14,245 nucleotides of DNA from an uncultured Novosphingobium sp. Its GTDB lineage: Bacteria; Pseudomonadota; Alphaproteobacteria; Sphingomonadales; Sphingomonadaceae. The notes below the pieces were generated by a model that was not told the origin of the DNA, did no database searches, and worked only from the letters and a program-made list of their open reading frames with translations. The translations under genes and the position numbers were made by a program. This document shows positions 6,305 to 13,997 of this stretch, piece after piece. The stretch covers positions 1 to 14,245 of the forward strand of contig CALLNA010000150.1 of assembly GCA_938005655.1 (NCBI GenBank), in the 5' to 3' direction. Within the stretch, counting starts at the first letter, position 1. Each line of letters opens with the position of its first letter.

Positions 6305-7090
6305 ATGGAAAATTCGCCTCGCCCACGCCCCGGGAAACCGGGGACGGTCCACCTGGTCGGCGCCGGTCCCGGCGATCCCGACCTGCTGACCGTGCGCGCG
6401 GCGCGGCTGATCGCGCAGGCCAAGGTCGTGGTCCATGACGGGCTGGTCGATCCGGCGATCCTCGCCCTGGCCCATCCGGCCGCGCTGCTGATCTCGGTCG
6501 CCAAGAGCCGCGCCCGCCACACCATGCCGCAGGAGGAGATCAACGCGCTGCTCGTCCGCACGGCGCTGGCCGGGGACGACGTGGTGCGCCTGAAGGGCGG
6601 CGACCCCTTCATCTTCGGCCGCGGCGGCGAGGAGGCGGAGGCCTGCCGCGCTGCCGGGGTGCCGGTCGCGGTCGTGCCGGGCATCAGCGCCGCGGTCGGC
6701 GCCGCCGCCGCCGCGCAGATCCCGCTGACCCACCGCGCCTCGGCCTCGATCGTCTCCTTCGTCGCGGGTCAGTGCAAGGGCCTGACCGAGCAGGACTGGG
6801 CGGGCCTCGCCGGCAAGGGCCGGACCCTGGTGATCTACATGGGCGTCGCCACGTCCGAGGCGATCTCGGAGAAGCTGATGGCCGACGGCCTCGCGCCCGA
6901 CGTGCCGGTCGCGGTGATCGAGAACGCCACGCGCCCCCGGATGCGCGTGCTGCGCAGCCCGCTCGCCGGCCTGCCGGCGCTGGTCGCGCGCGAACGAGTC
7001 AAGAGCCCGGCGCTGATCGTCATCGGCGAGGTGGCGGGCGAGCAACGAGAACAGGAATTGCGCCGGCTGGCGCTGGAGGTAGCTGAGTGA
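6305..7090 (+). CDS. cobA: Uroporphyrinogen-III C-methyltransferase (SUMT)
   Basis: Methylates uroporphyrinogen III at C2 and C7 with two S-adenosylmethionine to give precorrin-2, the branch point to siroheme and cobalamin. The 261 residues carry VHLVGAGPGDPDLLTVRA (15-32) and VVRLKGGDPFIFGRGGEE (93-110), both hallmark SAM/substrate segments of the family. There is no N-terminal dehydrogenase/ferrochelatase domain as in fused CysG, so siroheme completion needs another gene outside the window. Its place at the head of a sulfite-reduction operon indicates that it feeds siroheme to CysI. ATG 6305 is chosen because the conserved part begins about 10 residues later; the open frame runs further up but through non-conserved sequence. 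The last bases overlap the next gene in GTGA. Confidence 0.92.
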   Translation: MENSPRPRPGKPGTVHLVGAGPGDPDLLTVRAARLIAQAKVVVHDGLVDPAILALAHPAALLISVAKSRARHTMPQEEINALLVRTALAGDDVVRLKGGDPFIFGRGGEEAEACRAAGVPVAVVPGISAAVGAAAAAQIPLTHRASASIVSFVAGQCKGLTEQDWAGLAGKGRTLVIYMGVATSEAISEKLMADGLAPDVPVAVIENATRPRMRVLRSPLAGLPALVARERVKSPALIVIGEVAGEQREQELRRLALEVAE

Positions 7091-7386
7091 AGATACTGAC
7101 GGGGAACGATCTCAAGACCGGCGCGGTCGTCTGGTGGGACGGCAGCGGCTGGTCGCTGCATGTCGAGGACGCGACCGACGCGGGCGAGCATGCCGACATG
7201 ATCCTGGCCACCGAGACCGCGGCCTGCCGCGTCAACGGCGGCTATGCGATCGACGGCGTGCCCGATGACCACGGCAAGGCCCGCCCCGCCCACATCAAGG
7301 ACCGCATCCGCGCCTATGGCCCGACCGTGCGCCCCGACCTTTCCCTCAAGCCCGCCGATCCGGACGCGGGAAGCTGGGTGATCTGA
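7087..7386 (+). CDS. DUF2849 family protein of the sulfite reduction operon
   Basis: A 99-residue soluble protein of the DUF2849 family, which is found almost always between a siroheme methyltransferase and a sulfite reductase gene in alphaproteobacteria. The N-terminus MKILTGNDLKTGAVVWWDG and the later ATETAACRVNGGYAI match what I know of this family. No membrane segment, metal motif or catalytic signature stands out; its single cysteine lies in AACRV. It starts with GTG, four bases inside cobA, with GGAGG (7075-7079) at good spacing, and ends one base before the cysI ATG, so it is part of the same transcript. The biochemical role is unknown; a helper role in siroheme delivery or in CysI assembly is only inferred from position. 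Confidence 0.88.
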   Translation: MKILTGNDLKTGAVVWWDGSGWSLHVEDATDAGEHADMILATETAACRVNGGYAIDGVPDDHGKARPAHIKDRIRAYGPTVRPDLSLKPADPDAGSWVI

Positions 7387-7387
7387 C

Positions 7388-9037
7388 ATGTACCAGTACG
7401 ACAAATACGACCAGGCCATGGTCGACGCCCGCGTCGCCGAGTTCCGCGAGCAGACCCGCCGCCGGATCGAGGGCCACCTGACCGACGACCAGTTCAAGCC
7501 GCTGCGGCTCAAGAACGGGCTCTATCTCCAGCTCCACGCCTACATGCTGCGCGTGGCGATCCCCTATGGGACGGTGAGCTCGCGGCAGTTCCGGATGCTG
7601 GCCCATATCGCGCGCAAGTACGACCGCGGCTACGGCCACGTCACCACGCGCCAGAACATGCAGTACAACTGGATCAAGCTGGAGGAGGCGCCGGATATCC
7701 TGGCCGACCTGGCCACGGTCCAGATGCACGCGATCCAGACCAGCGGCGAATCGATCCGCAACGTCAGCGCCGACCAGTACGCCGGCGCCGCCGCGGACGA
7801 GATCATCGATCCGCGCCCCTGGGCCGAGGTCATCCGCCAGATCACCTCGTTCATGCCCGAGTTCAGCTACCTGCCGCGCAAGTTCAAGATCGCGGTGATC
7901 GCCTCCGACGAGGACCGCGTGGCGATGCGCTGGCACGACTTCGGCATCCGCATCGTCAAGAATGAAAACCCTGAAAACGGGGCGGGCGAGATCGGCTTCG
8001 AATGCTATGCCGGCGGCGGCATGGGCCGCACGCCGTTCATCGCCTACAAGATCCGCGAGTTCCTGCCGCCGACGCAGATTCTCTCCTACCTCCAGGCCGT
8101 ACTGCGCGTGTGGAACCGCAACGCGCGGCGCGACAACATCCACAAGCAGCGGATGAAGATCCTGGTCCACGACCTGGGCGAGGAGGAGTTCCGCCGCCAG
8201 GTCGAGGAGGAGTTCCAGAACTTCCTCGCCCTCGGCCAGGACGTGCCCCAGGCCGAGTACGACCGCGTCGCCGCCTATTTCGCGCCGCCGCCGTTCGAGA
8301 CCGGCCTGTCCGACGAGATCGACCGCTCCGACCCCGACTTCGCGCTGTGGGCCGACCGCCAGCTCGTCGCCCACAAGGCGCCCGGCTATGCGATCGTCAA
8401 CATCAGCCTGAAGCCGACCGGCGGCATCCCCGGCGACATGTCGGCCGAGCAGATGGAGCTGGTCGCCGACCTCGCCGAGAAGTACTCCTTCGACGAGGTC
8501 CGCGCGACCCACGCCCAGAACCTGGTTCTACCGCACGTCCGTAAGGCCGACCTCTACGCGGTGTGGCAGGCGCTCGACGCGGCGGGCCTGGCCGGGGTCA
8601 ACCTCGACCTCGTTACCGACATCATCGCCTGCCCTGGGCTCGACTACTGCACCCTGGCCAATGCGCGCTCGATCCCCGTGGCGCAGCGGATCGCCGAGCG
8701 CTTCGCCGACCTCGACCGCCAGCGCGACCTGGGCGAGCTGAAGATCAAGATCTCGGGCTGCATCAACGCCTGCGGCCACCACCACGCGGGCCACATCGGC
8801 ATCCTCGGCGTCGATCGCAAGGGCACGGAGAACTACCAACTCCTGCTCGGCGGCTCGGGCTCCGAGGACGTGAGCCAGGCCAAGATCACCGGCCCCGGCT
8901 TCGACGAGGCGGGGATCGTCGACGCGGTCGAGCGCGCGGTCGATCGCTACCGCGAGCTGCGCGAGCCCGGCGAGCGCTTCATCGACACCTACCGCCGCGT
9001 CGGCTTCGACCCCTTCAAGGAATCCATCTATGGCTGA
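7388..9037 (+). CDS. cysI: Nitrite/sulfite reductase hemoprotein (assimilatory sulfite reductase)
   Basis: Reduces sulfite to sulfide with six electrons at a siroheme coupled to a [4Fe-4S] cluster. The 549 residues show the paired ferredoxin-like and siroheme domains of the family. The N-terminal half contains HVTTRQNMQYNW and the TSGESIRNVSAD region that lines the siroheme pocket. The cluster ligands are Cys415 and Cys421 (CPGLDYC, C-X5-C) and Cys458 and Cys462 (CINAC, C-X3-C), the last serving as the bridging ligand. The neighbours cysH and cobA point to sulfite and not nitrite as the substrate. No cysJ flavoprotein lies nearby, so electrons probably come from ferredoxin or from a reductase encoded elsewhere. 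The 3' end overlaps the DUF934 gene by 8 bases. Confidence 0.94.
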   Translation: MYQYDKYDQAMVDARVAEFREQTRRRIEGHLTDDQFKPLRLKNGLYLQLHAYMLRVAIPYGTVSSRQFRMLAHIARKYDRGYGHVTTRQNMQYNWIKLEEAPDILADLATVQMHAIQTSGESIRNVSADQYAGAAADEIIDPRPWAEVIRQITSFMPEFSYLPRKFKIAVIASDEDRVAMRWHDFGIRIVKNENPENGAGEIGFECYAGGGMGRTPFIAYKIREFLPPTQILSYLQAVLRVWNRNARRDNIHKQRMKILVHDLGEEEFRRQVEEEFQNFLALGQDVPQAEYDRVAAYFAPPPFETGLSDEIDRSDPDFALWADRQLVAHKAPGYAIVNISLKPTGGIPGDMSAEQMELVADLAEKYSFDEVRATHAQNLVLPHVRKADLYAVWQALDAAGLAGVNLDLVTDIIACPGLDYCTLANARSIPVAQRIAERFADLDRQRDLGELKIKISGCINACGHHHAGHIGILGVDRKGTENYQLLLGGSGSEDVSQAKITGPGFDEAGIVDAVERAVDRYRELREPGERFIDTYRRVGFDPFKESIYG

Positions 9038-9500
9038 TACCGGCGAAACCACCCTGCTGCGTTTTCGCGACGACGCCGTGCCGGACGAGCCGGCGGTCTC
9101 GCTCGACGCGTTCTTCGACCAGTCGAACGCCACGGCGGTCCGCATCGAGGCGGGCGACGACGTGCGCCTGCTGCTGCCGGCGCTGGACCGGGTGCGCCTG
9201 GTCGAGATCGACTTCCCCCGGTTCCGCGACGGCCGCGGCTTCTCCTCGGCCCGCATCCTGCGCGAGGCCGGCTTCACCGGCGAGATCAAGGCGACCGGCG
9301 ACGTGCTGGTCGACCTCCTGTGGTTCATGCGCCGCTGCGGCTTCGACAGCTTCGCCCCCGACGCCCCGCTGAACCTGGCGGACGTCGAGATCGCGCTGAA
9401 CCATTACCCCAACGTCTATCAGCACGCCGCCGACGACGCCGTGCCGATCTGGGCGTTGCGCCACCCGGAGCTGAATCGTGGAACTGCTGACAATGCCTGA
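9030..9500 (+). CDS. DUF934 family protein of the sulfite reduction operon
   Basis: A 156-residue soluble protein of the DUF934 family, regularly encoded between cysI and cysH in proteobacteria. Family-like segments are VRLVEIDFPRFRDGRGFSSA with the following ILREAGFTGEI, and RRCGFDSFAPD near residue 110. The body alternates helix and strand, with no metal-binding or nucleotide-binding motif that I recognise. The function is unproven; the constant placement suggests support of sulfite reductase, for instance in electron transfer or stability. The ATG overlaps the end of cysI by 8 bases and has AAGGA (9017-9021) before it; the 3' end runs 23 bases into cysH. These overlaps suggest translational coupling across the three genes. 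Confidence 0.88.
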   Translation: MADTGETTLLRFRDDAVPDEPAVSLDAFFDQSNATAVRIEAGDDVRLLLPALDRVRLVEIDFPRFRDGRGFSSARILREAGFTGEIKATGDVLVDLLWFMRRCGFDSFAPDAPLNLADVEIALNHYPNVYQHAADDAVPIWALRHPELNRGTADNA

Positions 9501-10293
9501 AGCCGGCCGGGCCAGCGTGGACCGGGTCAAGGATGTGATAGATACGGGCGCCCGGTTCACCGAGGCCGACGCGCTGCGCCTGAACCAGATGCTGCGCGGG
9601 GCGACGACCAAGGAGATGCTGCGCACGGTGCTCAACGACGGGCTGGCCGGCGACGTCGCGGCGGTCTCCAGCTTCGGCGCCGAGAGCGCGGTGCTGCTGC
9701 ACCTGATCGCCGAGGTCGCGCCGCAGACCCCGGTGCTGTTCCTCGAGACCGGCAAGCACTTCCCCGAGACGCTGGCCTACCGCGACCTGCTGGCCCGGCG
9801 GCTCGGCCTCAACGTGATCGACCTGCATCCCGACGCGGCCGAGCTGGCCAAGCGGGACGAGACCGGCCTGCGCTGGTCCTACGATCCCGACGGCTGCTGC
9901 GAGATCCGCAAGGTCCTGCCGCTGGCCAAGGCGCTGGCCGGCTATGATGCCTCGATCACCGGGCGCAAGGGCTTCCAGTCCGCGACCCGGGCCGGCCTGC
10001 CGCGCTTCGAGATCGACCGCAGCGACGCCCAGGGACGGCTCAAGATCAATCCGCTCGCCAACTGGAGCGCCGAGGACCTCGCCCACTACTTCGAGAAGCA
10101 CGACCTGCCGCCGCATCCGCTGGTGGCCGAGGGCTATCCCTCGATCGGCTGCTCGCCCTGCACCAGCAAGGTCGCCGAGGGCGAGGACCCGCGCTCGGGC
10201 CGCTGGAAGGGCTGGGACAAGACCGAATGTGGCATCCACGTCCCGCTGACCCCGGAAGGCGACCTGCCGCCCGACTACGATCCGGTGTTCTGA
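9478..10293 (+). CDS. cysH: Adenosine 5'-phosphosulfate (APS) reductase
   Basis: Reduces adenylyl sulfate to sulfite and AMP with thioredoxin. The 271 residues show the PP-loop-type nucleotide site (VSSFGAESAVLL from residue 63) and TGRKGFQSATRA in the substrate region. Two cysteine pairs, Cys140-Cys141 (DGCCEIRK) and Cys225/Cys228 (GCSPC), hold a [4Fe-4S] cluster. Catalytic Cys251 lies in the ECGIH tail motif. The cluster cysteines mark the APS-using type and not the PAPS-using type of enteric bacteria. GTG 9478 is preferred over ATG 9493, because GGAG (9467-9470) lies 7 bases ahead of the GTG; both give an intact enzyme. It is the last gene of the five-gene operon, so no APS kinase is needed in this route. 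Confidence 0.95.
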   Translation: MELLTMPEAGRASVDRVKDVIDTGARFTEADALRLNQMLRGATTKEMLRTVLNDGLAGDVAAVSSFGAESAVLLHLIAEVAPQTPVLFLETGKHFPETLAYRDLLARRLGLNVIDLHPDAAELAKRDETGLRWSYDPDGCCEIRKVLPLAKALAGYDASITGRKGFQSATRAGLPRFEIDRSDAQGRLKINPLANWSAEDLAHYFEKHDLPPHPLVAEGYPSIGCSPCTSKVAEGEDPRSGRWKGWDKTECGIHVPLTPEGDLPPDYDPVF

Positions 10294-10329
10294 GCCGCTC
10301 CGGTTCCGCACGGTAATGTTCCCGCGCGA

Positions 10330-10345
10330 GGCCCGCTTGCGGGCC
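10330..10345 (+). repeat. Short perfect inverted repeat after cysH
   Basis: GGCCCGC (10330-10336) and GCGGGCC (10339-10345) are exact inverted copies around TT, giving a compact GC hairpin 36 bases after the cysH stop. It may end or protect the operon transcript, but no T-run follows, so rho-independent termination is doubtful. It could equally be a fragment of a dispersed intergenic repeat. Confidence 0.4.
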
Positions 10346-10391
10346 CCGGCGGCGCTTGCGGGGTCCATCGGCAATGCCTAGTCAGGTGGCC

Positions 10392-11990
10392 ATGCGCCTC
10401 CTGCCCGCCTTGCTCGCCCCGCTCCTCGCCGCCCTGACCGCATTCGCCTCGCCGGCAGCGGCGCGCGCCGCGGACCTCGCCGCCGTGCCGCCGGTCCGCG
10501 CCTGCGAGAGCCTCGCTGCGGTCGACCTCTCCGCCGCGACCGGCGCGAGGACCACCCAGACCGCCCAGCGGGTCGAGGGCGCCAAGCCCTATTGCAAGGT
10601 CTCCGGCACGATCGCCCCGGCCGTCCGCTTCGAGGTCCGCTTGCCGATGCAAGGCTGGACCCAGCGCTACCTCCAGACCGGCTGCGGCGGGCTCTGCGGG
10701 ATGCTCTACATCGACGCGGCCAAGAGCAAGGGCTGCCTGCCCGTGACCGAAGGCGAGATCGTCCTGGCCAGCACCGACATGGGCCATGCCGGGCAGGACA
10801 TGGCCTGGGGCACGGACCCGGCCCGGCGCGAGGACTTCGCCCATCGCGGAGTCCATGTCACCGCGCTCGCCGCCAAGGCGCTGATCGCCGCGTTCTACGG
10901 CCGGGCGCCGCGCTATTCCTATTTCTCCGGCTGCTCGGACGGCGGGCGCGAGGCGCTGATCGCGGCGCAGCGCCACCCCGAGGATTTCGACGGGATCGCG
11001 GCCGGGGCGCCGGCCCTGAACTTCACCGTGCAGAACTCATTCTACCACGCCTGGATGGCGCTCTCGAACACCGGGCCGGACGGCCAGGCCCTGCTCACCA
11101 CGGCGGACCTGCCGGTGCTGCACGCCGCTGCGCTCAAGGCCTGCGACGCGCTCGACGGGCTGGCCGACGGGCAGATCGACGATCCCCGCCGCTGCCGCTT
11201 CGATCCGGGCGCGACACTATGCCAGGGCGAGGCCCGGCCCGGGCAATGCCTGACCGCCGCCCAGGTCGAGGCCGCGCGCAAGCTCTACGCCGGGCCGCAC
11301 ACCACCGCCGGCCGGCCGCTCGCCGCCGGCAGCGTCCAGCCGGGCAGCGAGCTCGCCTGGGGCGGGGTCTTCGTGCCCCAGGGCCCGCGCGCGACGATCT
11401 TCAGCGCCATGATCGCGCTCCAGGCGATCAACGGCCTGCTGCTCACGCCCAACCCCGCGCCGCCGCTGGCCCTGGCCGACTGGAAGTTCGATGAGGCCAC
11501 GTTCCGCAGCCTGGAGCCGGCCCGGCGGCTCTACAACGCCGACGATCCCGACCTCTCGCGCTTCGCCGCGCACGGCGGCAAGCTGATCCTGTGGCACGGC
11601 TGGTCGGACCCGCACATCTCGCCGCTCAACACGATCGACTACTTCGACCGCGTCGGGCAGCGCATGGGCGCCGCGCGGCGCGACCGCTTCCTGCGGATGT
11701 TCCTGTTCCCGGCGATGTACCACTGCGCCGGCGGCGACGGCCCGAGCGACTTCCCGCTGCTGGAGCGGCTGATGGCCTGGGTCGAGCGCGGCGAGGCCCC
11801 CGCCGCGCTGATCGCCCACCGCGCCGCGCCCAACGGCGCGCCGGTGCCCGATGCGCGGAGCCGGCCGGTCTATCCCTACCCGGCGGTCGCGCGCTACGCC
11901 GGCACCGGCTCGATCGACGACGCCGCGAACTTCCGCCGCGCCGCGCCGGACCGGGCAGCCGCGCCGATCTCGTGGATCGGGAGCCGGTAA
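10392..11990 (+). CDS. Secreted tannase/feruloyl esterase family hydrolase
   Basis: An exported alpha/beta-hydrolase of the tannase/feruloyl esterase family (PF07519), which cleaves esters of aromatic acids; MHETase belongs to the same family. The 532 residues begin with a signal peptide (MRLLPALLAPLLAALTAFAS, likely cut near ARAAD about residue 28). All parts of the family CS-D-HC signature are present: Cys181-Ser182 in GCSDGG, Asp406 in HGWSDPHISP, and His444-Cys445 in YHCAGG, with the two cysteines expected to form the disulfide beside the active site. Many extra cysteines in the middle fit a periplasmic or outer location. ATG 10392 is preferred over ATG 10374 because CAGGTGG lies just before it and the signal peptide begins there. 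No aromatic catabolism gene is nearby, so the natural ester is unknown. Confidence 0.9.
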   Translation: MRLLPALLAPLLAALTAFASPAAARAADLAAVPPVRACESLAAVDLSAATGARTTQTAQRVEGAKPYCKVSGTIAPAVRFEVRLPMQGWTQRYLQTGCGGLCGMLYIDAAKSKGCLPVTEGEIVLASTDMGHAGQDMAWGTDPARREDFAHRGVHVTALAAKALIAAFYGRAPRYSYFSGCSDGGREALIAAQRHPEDFDGIAAGAPALNFTVQNSFYHAWMALSNTGPDGQALLTTADLPVLHAAALKACDALDGLADGQIDDPRRCRFDPGATLCQGEARPGQCLTAAQVEAARKLYAGPHTTAGRPLAAGSVQPGSELAWGGVFVPQGPRATIFSAMIALQAINGLLLTPNPAPPLALADWKFDEATFRSLEPARRLYNADDPDLSRFAAHGGKLILWHGWSDPHISPLNTIDYFDRVGQRMGAARRDRFLRMFLFPAMYHCAGGDGPSDFPLLERLMAWVERGEAPAALIAHRAAPNGAPVPDARSRPVYPYPAVARYAGTGSIDDAANFRRAAPDRAAAPISWIGSR

Positions 11991-11992
11991 AC

Positions 11993-12011
11993 CCCCTCCT
12001 CCGGAGAGGGG
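11993..12011 (+). terminator. Hairpin directly after the hydrolase gene
   Basis: CCCCTC (11993-11998) pairs with GAGGGG (12006-12011) around a 7-base loop, two bases after the stop of the tannase-family gene. The position fits a transcription stop or mRNA 3' end, but no T-run follows, so intrinsic termination is uncertain. Confidence 0.4.
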
Positions 12012-12056
12012 ATCATGCGGTTTGCAAATCCAACCTAGCGGACGTTCCCACCCTTC

Positions 12057-12145
12057 CGTCACCCCGGGCTTGATCCGGGGTCCCGCTTTCCTTGTCCGGC
12101 GTCGCGCAGGAAGAAGCGGGGCCCCGGATCAAGTCCGGGGCGACG
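12057..12145 (+). repeat. 89-bp long-hairpin intergenic repeat, copy 1
   Basis: Two 32-base arms (12057-12088 and 12114-12145) form an inverted repeat with 29 of 32 Watson-Crick pairs around a 25-base loop. As + strand RNA, two of the three misfits are G-U and one is A-C. The arms start with CGTCACCCCGGGCTTG and end with CCGGGGCGACG. The loop ends carry TTCCT and AGGAA, so the stem can continue inward. It lies between the convergent tannase-family and EF-hand genes, so it could act as a two-way transcription stop. A near-identical copy lies at 13998-14087. It contains no reading frame of note and looks like a non-autonomous REP/MITE-like element. Confidence 0.85.
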
Positions 12146-12221
12146 AGGTTTGTGATGGCTTCCGTTTCCCACCCGAGCCCGATCATTCGGCCGCCGGGTT
12201 GGCAACACCTTCGGAAGAAGC

Positions 12222-12668
12222 CTACTGCCCGTGGTCGCCGCCACCGGGACCGCCGGGGCCACCGAAACCGCCGCGCTCTCGCATCCGCTGCATCATCTGC
12301 TGGCGGAAGGCGTCGCGCTCGGCCTTGGTGAGCTGGCCGTCGTGGTCGGCGTCCTGCTGGTCGAAGCGCTGGGCCTGCTGGGCAAGGAACTCGGCCTTGC
12401 TGACCGTGCCGTCGCCGTTGGCGTCCGCCCGGCCGAGGCCGCGGCCTCCGCCCGGCGCGGCGGCGATCTCGTCGGCCGAGAGGTTGCCGTCGTGGTTGGT
12501 ATCGAGCTGGTCGAACCGCGCCGTGGCGGCCTTCTCGGCGTCGGCCTTGCTCACCGTCGCGTCGCCGTAGGGATCGGGCGGCGGGCCGGGCTGGGCCATG
12601 GCCGTGCCGGCGGCCGCGCCGGTGATCGCGATGGCCGCGGCCATCGCCAGGAATCTCGTCTTGTGCAT
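12222..12668 (-). CDS. Exported EF-hand calcium-binding protein
   Basis: A 148-residue small protein with a signal peptide (MHKTRFLAMAAAIAITGAAA..., cut near AMAQ, about residue 25), so probably periplasmic. It carries three canonical 12-residue EF-hand loops at 56-67 (DTNHDGNLSADE), 82-93 (DANGDGTVSKAE) and 106-117 (DADHDGQLTKAE), each with Asp at 1, Gly at 6 and Glu at 12. A fourth, degenerate loop at 32-43 (DPYGDATVSKAD) keeps the spacing but has Ala at 6 and Asp at 12. A basic, Gln/Arg-rich helix (118-132) and a Gly/Pro tail follow. Calcium binding is expected from the motifs; the partner is unknown. GAAGG before ATG 12668 supports the start. The gene diverges from the AI-2E-family gene over 168 bases and faces copy 1 of the hairpin repeat. 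Confidence 0.9.
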   Translation of the reverse strand: MHKTRFLAMAAAIAITGAAAGTAMAQPGPPPDPYGDATVSKADAEKAATARFDQLDTNHDGNLSADEIAAAPGGGRGLGRADANGDGTVSKAEFLAQQAQRFDQQDADHDGQLTKAERDAFRQQMMQRMRERGGFGGPGGPGGGDHGQ

Positions 12669-12787
12669 CGTCGCTATACCTTCGGTTTGGGGGACCCTCA
12701 CCCACCCGCCAGCCTTCCCTAGCAGGGCTAGCTGTCCGCGCGATTTACCGGCAAGCGCCGGACGGTCGCGAATTGTCGCAGGACAGT

Positions 12788-12803
12788 CACCGCCCGGGCG
12801 GTG
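12788..12803 (+). promoter_or_regulatory. 16-bp perfect palindrome in the divergent region, possible operator
   Basis: CACCGCCCGGGCGGTG is fully self-complementary and ends 33 bases before the AI-2E-family ATG. Its size and place between two divergent genes suit a dimeric regulator's site, but in such GC-rich DNA a chance or repeat-derived palindrome is possible. A smaller inverted pair, TGTC-GCAG-GACA, lies just upstream. Confidence 0.35.
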
Positions 12804-12836
12804 GATTTCTCCGCCCGGTTCGGGCAGCATGGCCCG

Positions 12837-13916
12837 ATGGACGGACCGGAACGACGCAAGCTCAGCCTGGAGGACGGCGGCTTCCTGGCCCTGGTGCTGG
12901 TCGTCACCCTGGCCTTCGCCTGGCTGCTGACACCCTATTTCGGCGCGATCCTGTGGGGCGTGGTCGTGGCGATCCTGTTCACCCCGCTCCAGCGCCGCCT
13001 GGCGATCGCCTTCCGCGGCCGGCAGAACCTGGCGGCGGCGGCGACGCTCCTCATCATCCTGCTGCTGGTGATCCTGCCCTCGCTGTTCGTCGCGGGTAGC
13101 CTCGTGCAGGAGGCGGCGAGCGTCTACGGCCAGCTCCGCTCGGGCGAGATCGACCTCGCCCGGATGTTCCAGCGGATGCACGACGCCCTGCCCCACTGGG
13201 CCCAGGCCGTGGTCGACCGCTACGGCCTGACCGACCTCGACGCCGCGCGCGAGCGGCTCGGCGGGATGCTGGCGAGCGGGCTCAACTCGATCGCCGCCCA
13301 GGCCCTGACCTTCGGCCAGGGCGCGCTGAACTTCGTCGCGGCGCTCGGCGTCATGCTCTACCTCACCTATTTCCTGATCCGCGACGGCCGCGTGCTCGAC
13401 CGCCAGATCCGCCCCCTGGTGCCGCTCCGGCCCGACATCCGCGACACGCTGATCGCGCATTTCATCGTCGTCGTCCGCGCGACGATGAAGGGCGCGGTCG
13501 TCGTCGCCATCGTCCAGGGCCTGCTCGGCGGGGTGATCTTCTGGGCGCTGGGGATCGAGGGCGCGCTGCTGTGGGGCGTGCTGATGGGCTTCTTCTCGCT
13601 GGTCCCGGCGGTCGGCACGGCGATCGTCTGGGTGCCGATCGCGGCCTACCTGCTGCTGACCGGCTCGGTCTGGCAGGGCGCGGTCCTGGTCGCCTGCGGG
13701 GTGCTGGTGATCGGCATGGTCGACAACGTCCTGCGCCCGGTCCTGGTCGGCAACGACACCCGGATGCCCGACTTCGTGATCCTGATCGCGACGCTGGCCG
13801 GGCTGGAGCTGTTCGGGCTCAACGGCTTCATCATCGGCCCGGTGATCGCGGCCCTGTTCATCGCCGTATGGAAGAGCGTCGGCGAGACGCGCGGAGTGCT
13901 GCCGCGGGAGGTGTAG
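12837..13916 (+). CDS. AI-2E family (PF01594) membrane transporter-like protein
   Basis: An inner-membrane protein of the AI-2E family, named after the E. coli TqsA exporter; members also include Na+/H+ antiporters, so the substrate cannot be given. The 359 residues show the typical layout: hydrophobic helices near 16-32, 36-51 and 65-88, a soluble amphipathic central part (about 90-155, QEAASVYGQLRSGEIDLARM onward), then several more membrane helices. The conserved LVPAVGT (255-261) and DNVLRPVLVG (296-305) are family hallmarks. ATG 12837 is chosen over the in-frame GTG 12801, which lies within the palindrome; the ribosome-binding site is weak either way. Its start faces the EF-hand gene, and copy 2 of the hairpin repeat lies 81 bases after its stop. 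Confidence 0.92.
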   Translation: MDGPERRKLSLEDGGFLALVLVVTLAFAWLLTPYFGAILWGVVVAILFTPLQRRLAIAFRGRQNLAAAATLLIILLLVILPSLFVAGSLVQEAASVYGQLRSGEIDLARMFQRMHDALPHWAQAVVDRYGLTDLDAARERLGGMLASGLNSIAAQALTFGQGALNFVAALGVMLYLTYFLIRDGRVLDRQIRPLVPLRPDIRDTLIAHFIVVVRATMKGAVVVAIVQGLLGGVIFWALGIEGALLWGVLMGFFSLVPAVGTAIVWVPIAAYLLLTGSVWQGAVLVACGVLVIGMVDNVLRPVLVGNDTRMPDFVILIATLAGLELFGLNGFIIGPVIAALFIAVWKSVGETRGVLPREV

Positions 13917-13997
13917 GTTCGTGGGGGGAGGCTGCGGACCCAATATCCGCGCCGTTCTTGGGGTAGCGCCGACATTCCCATCCCCCTTTCCCACCCC

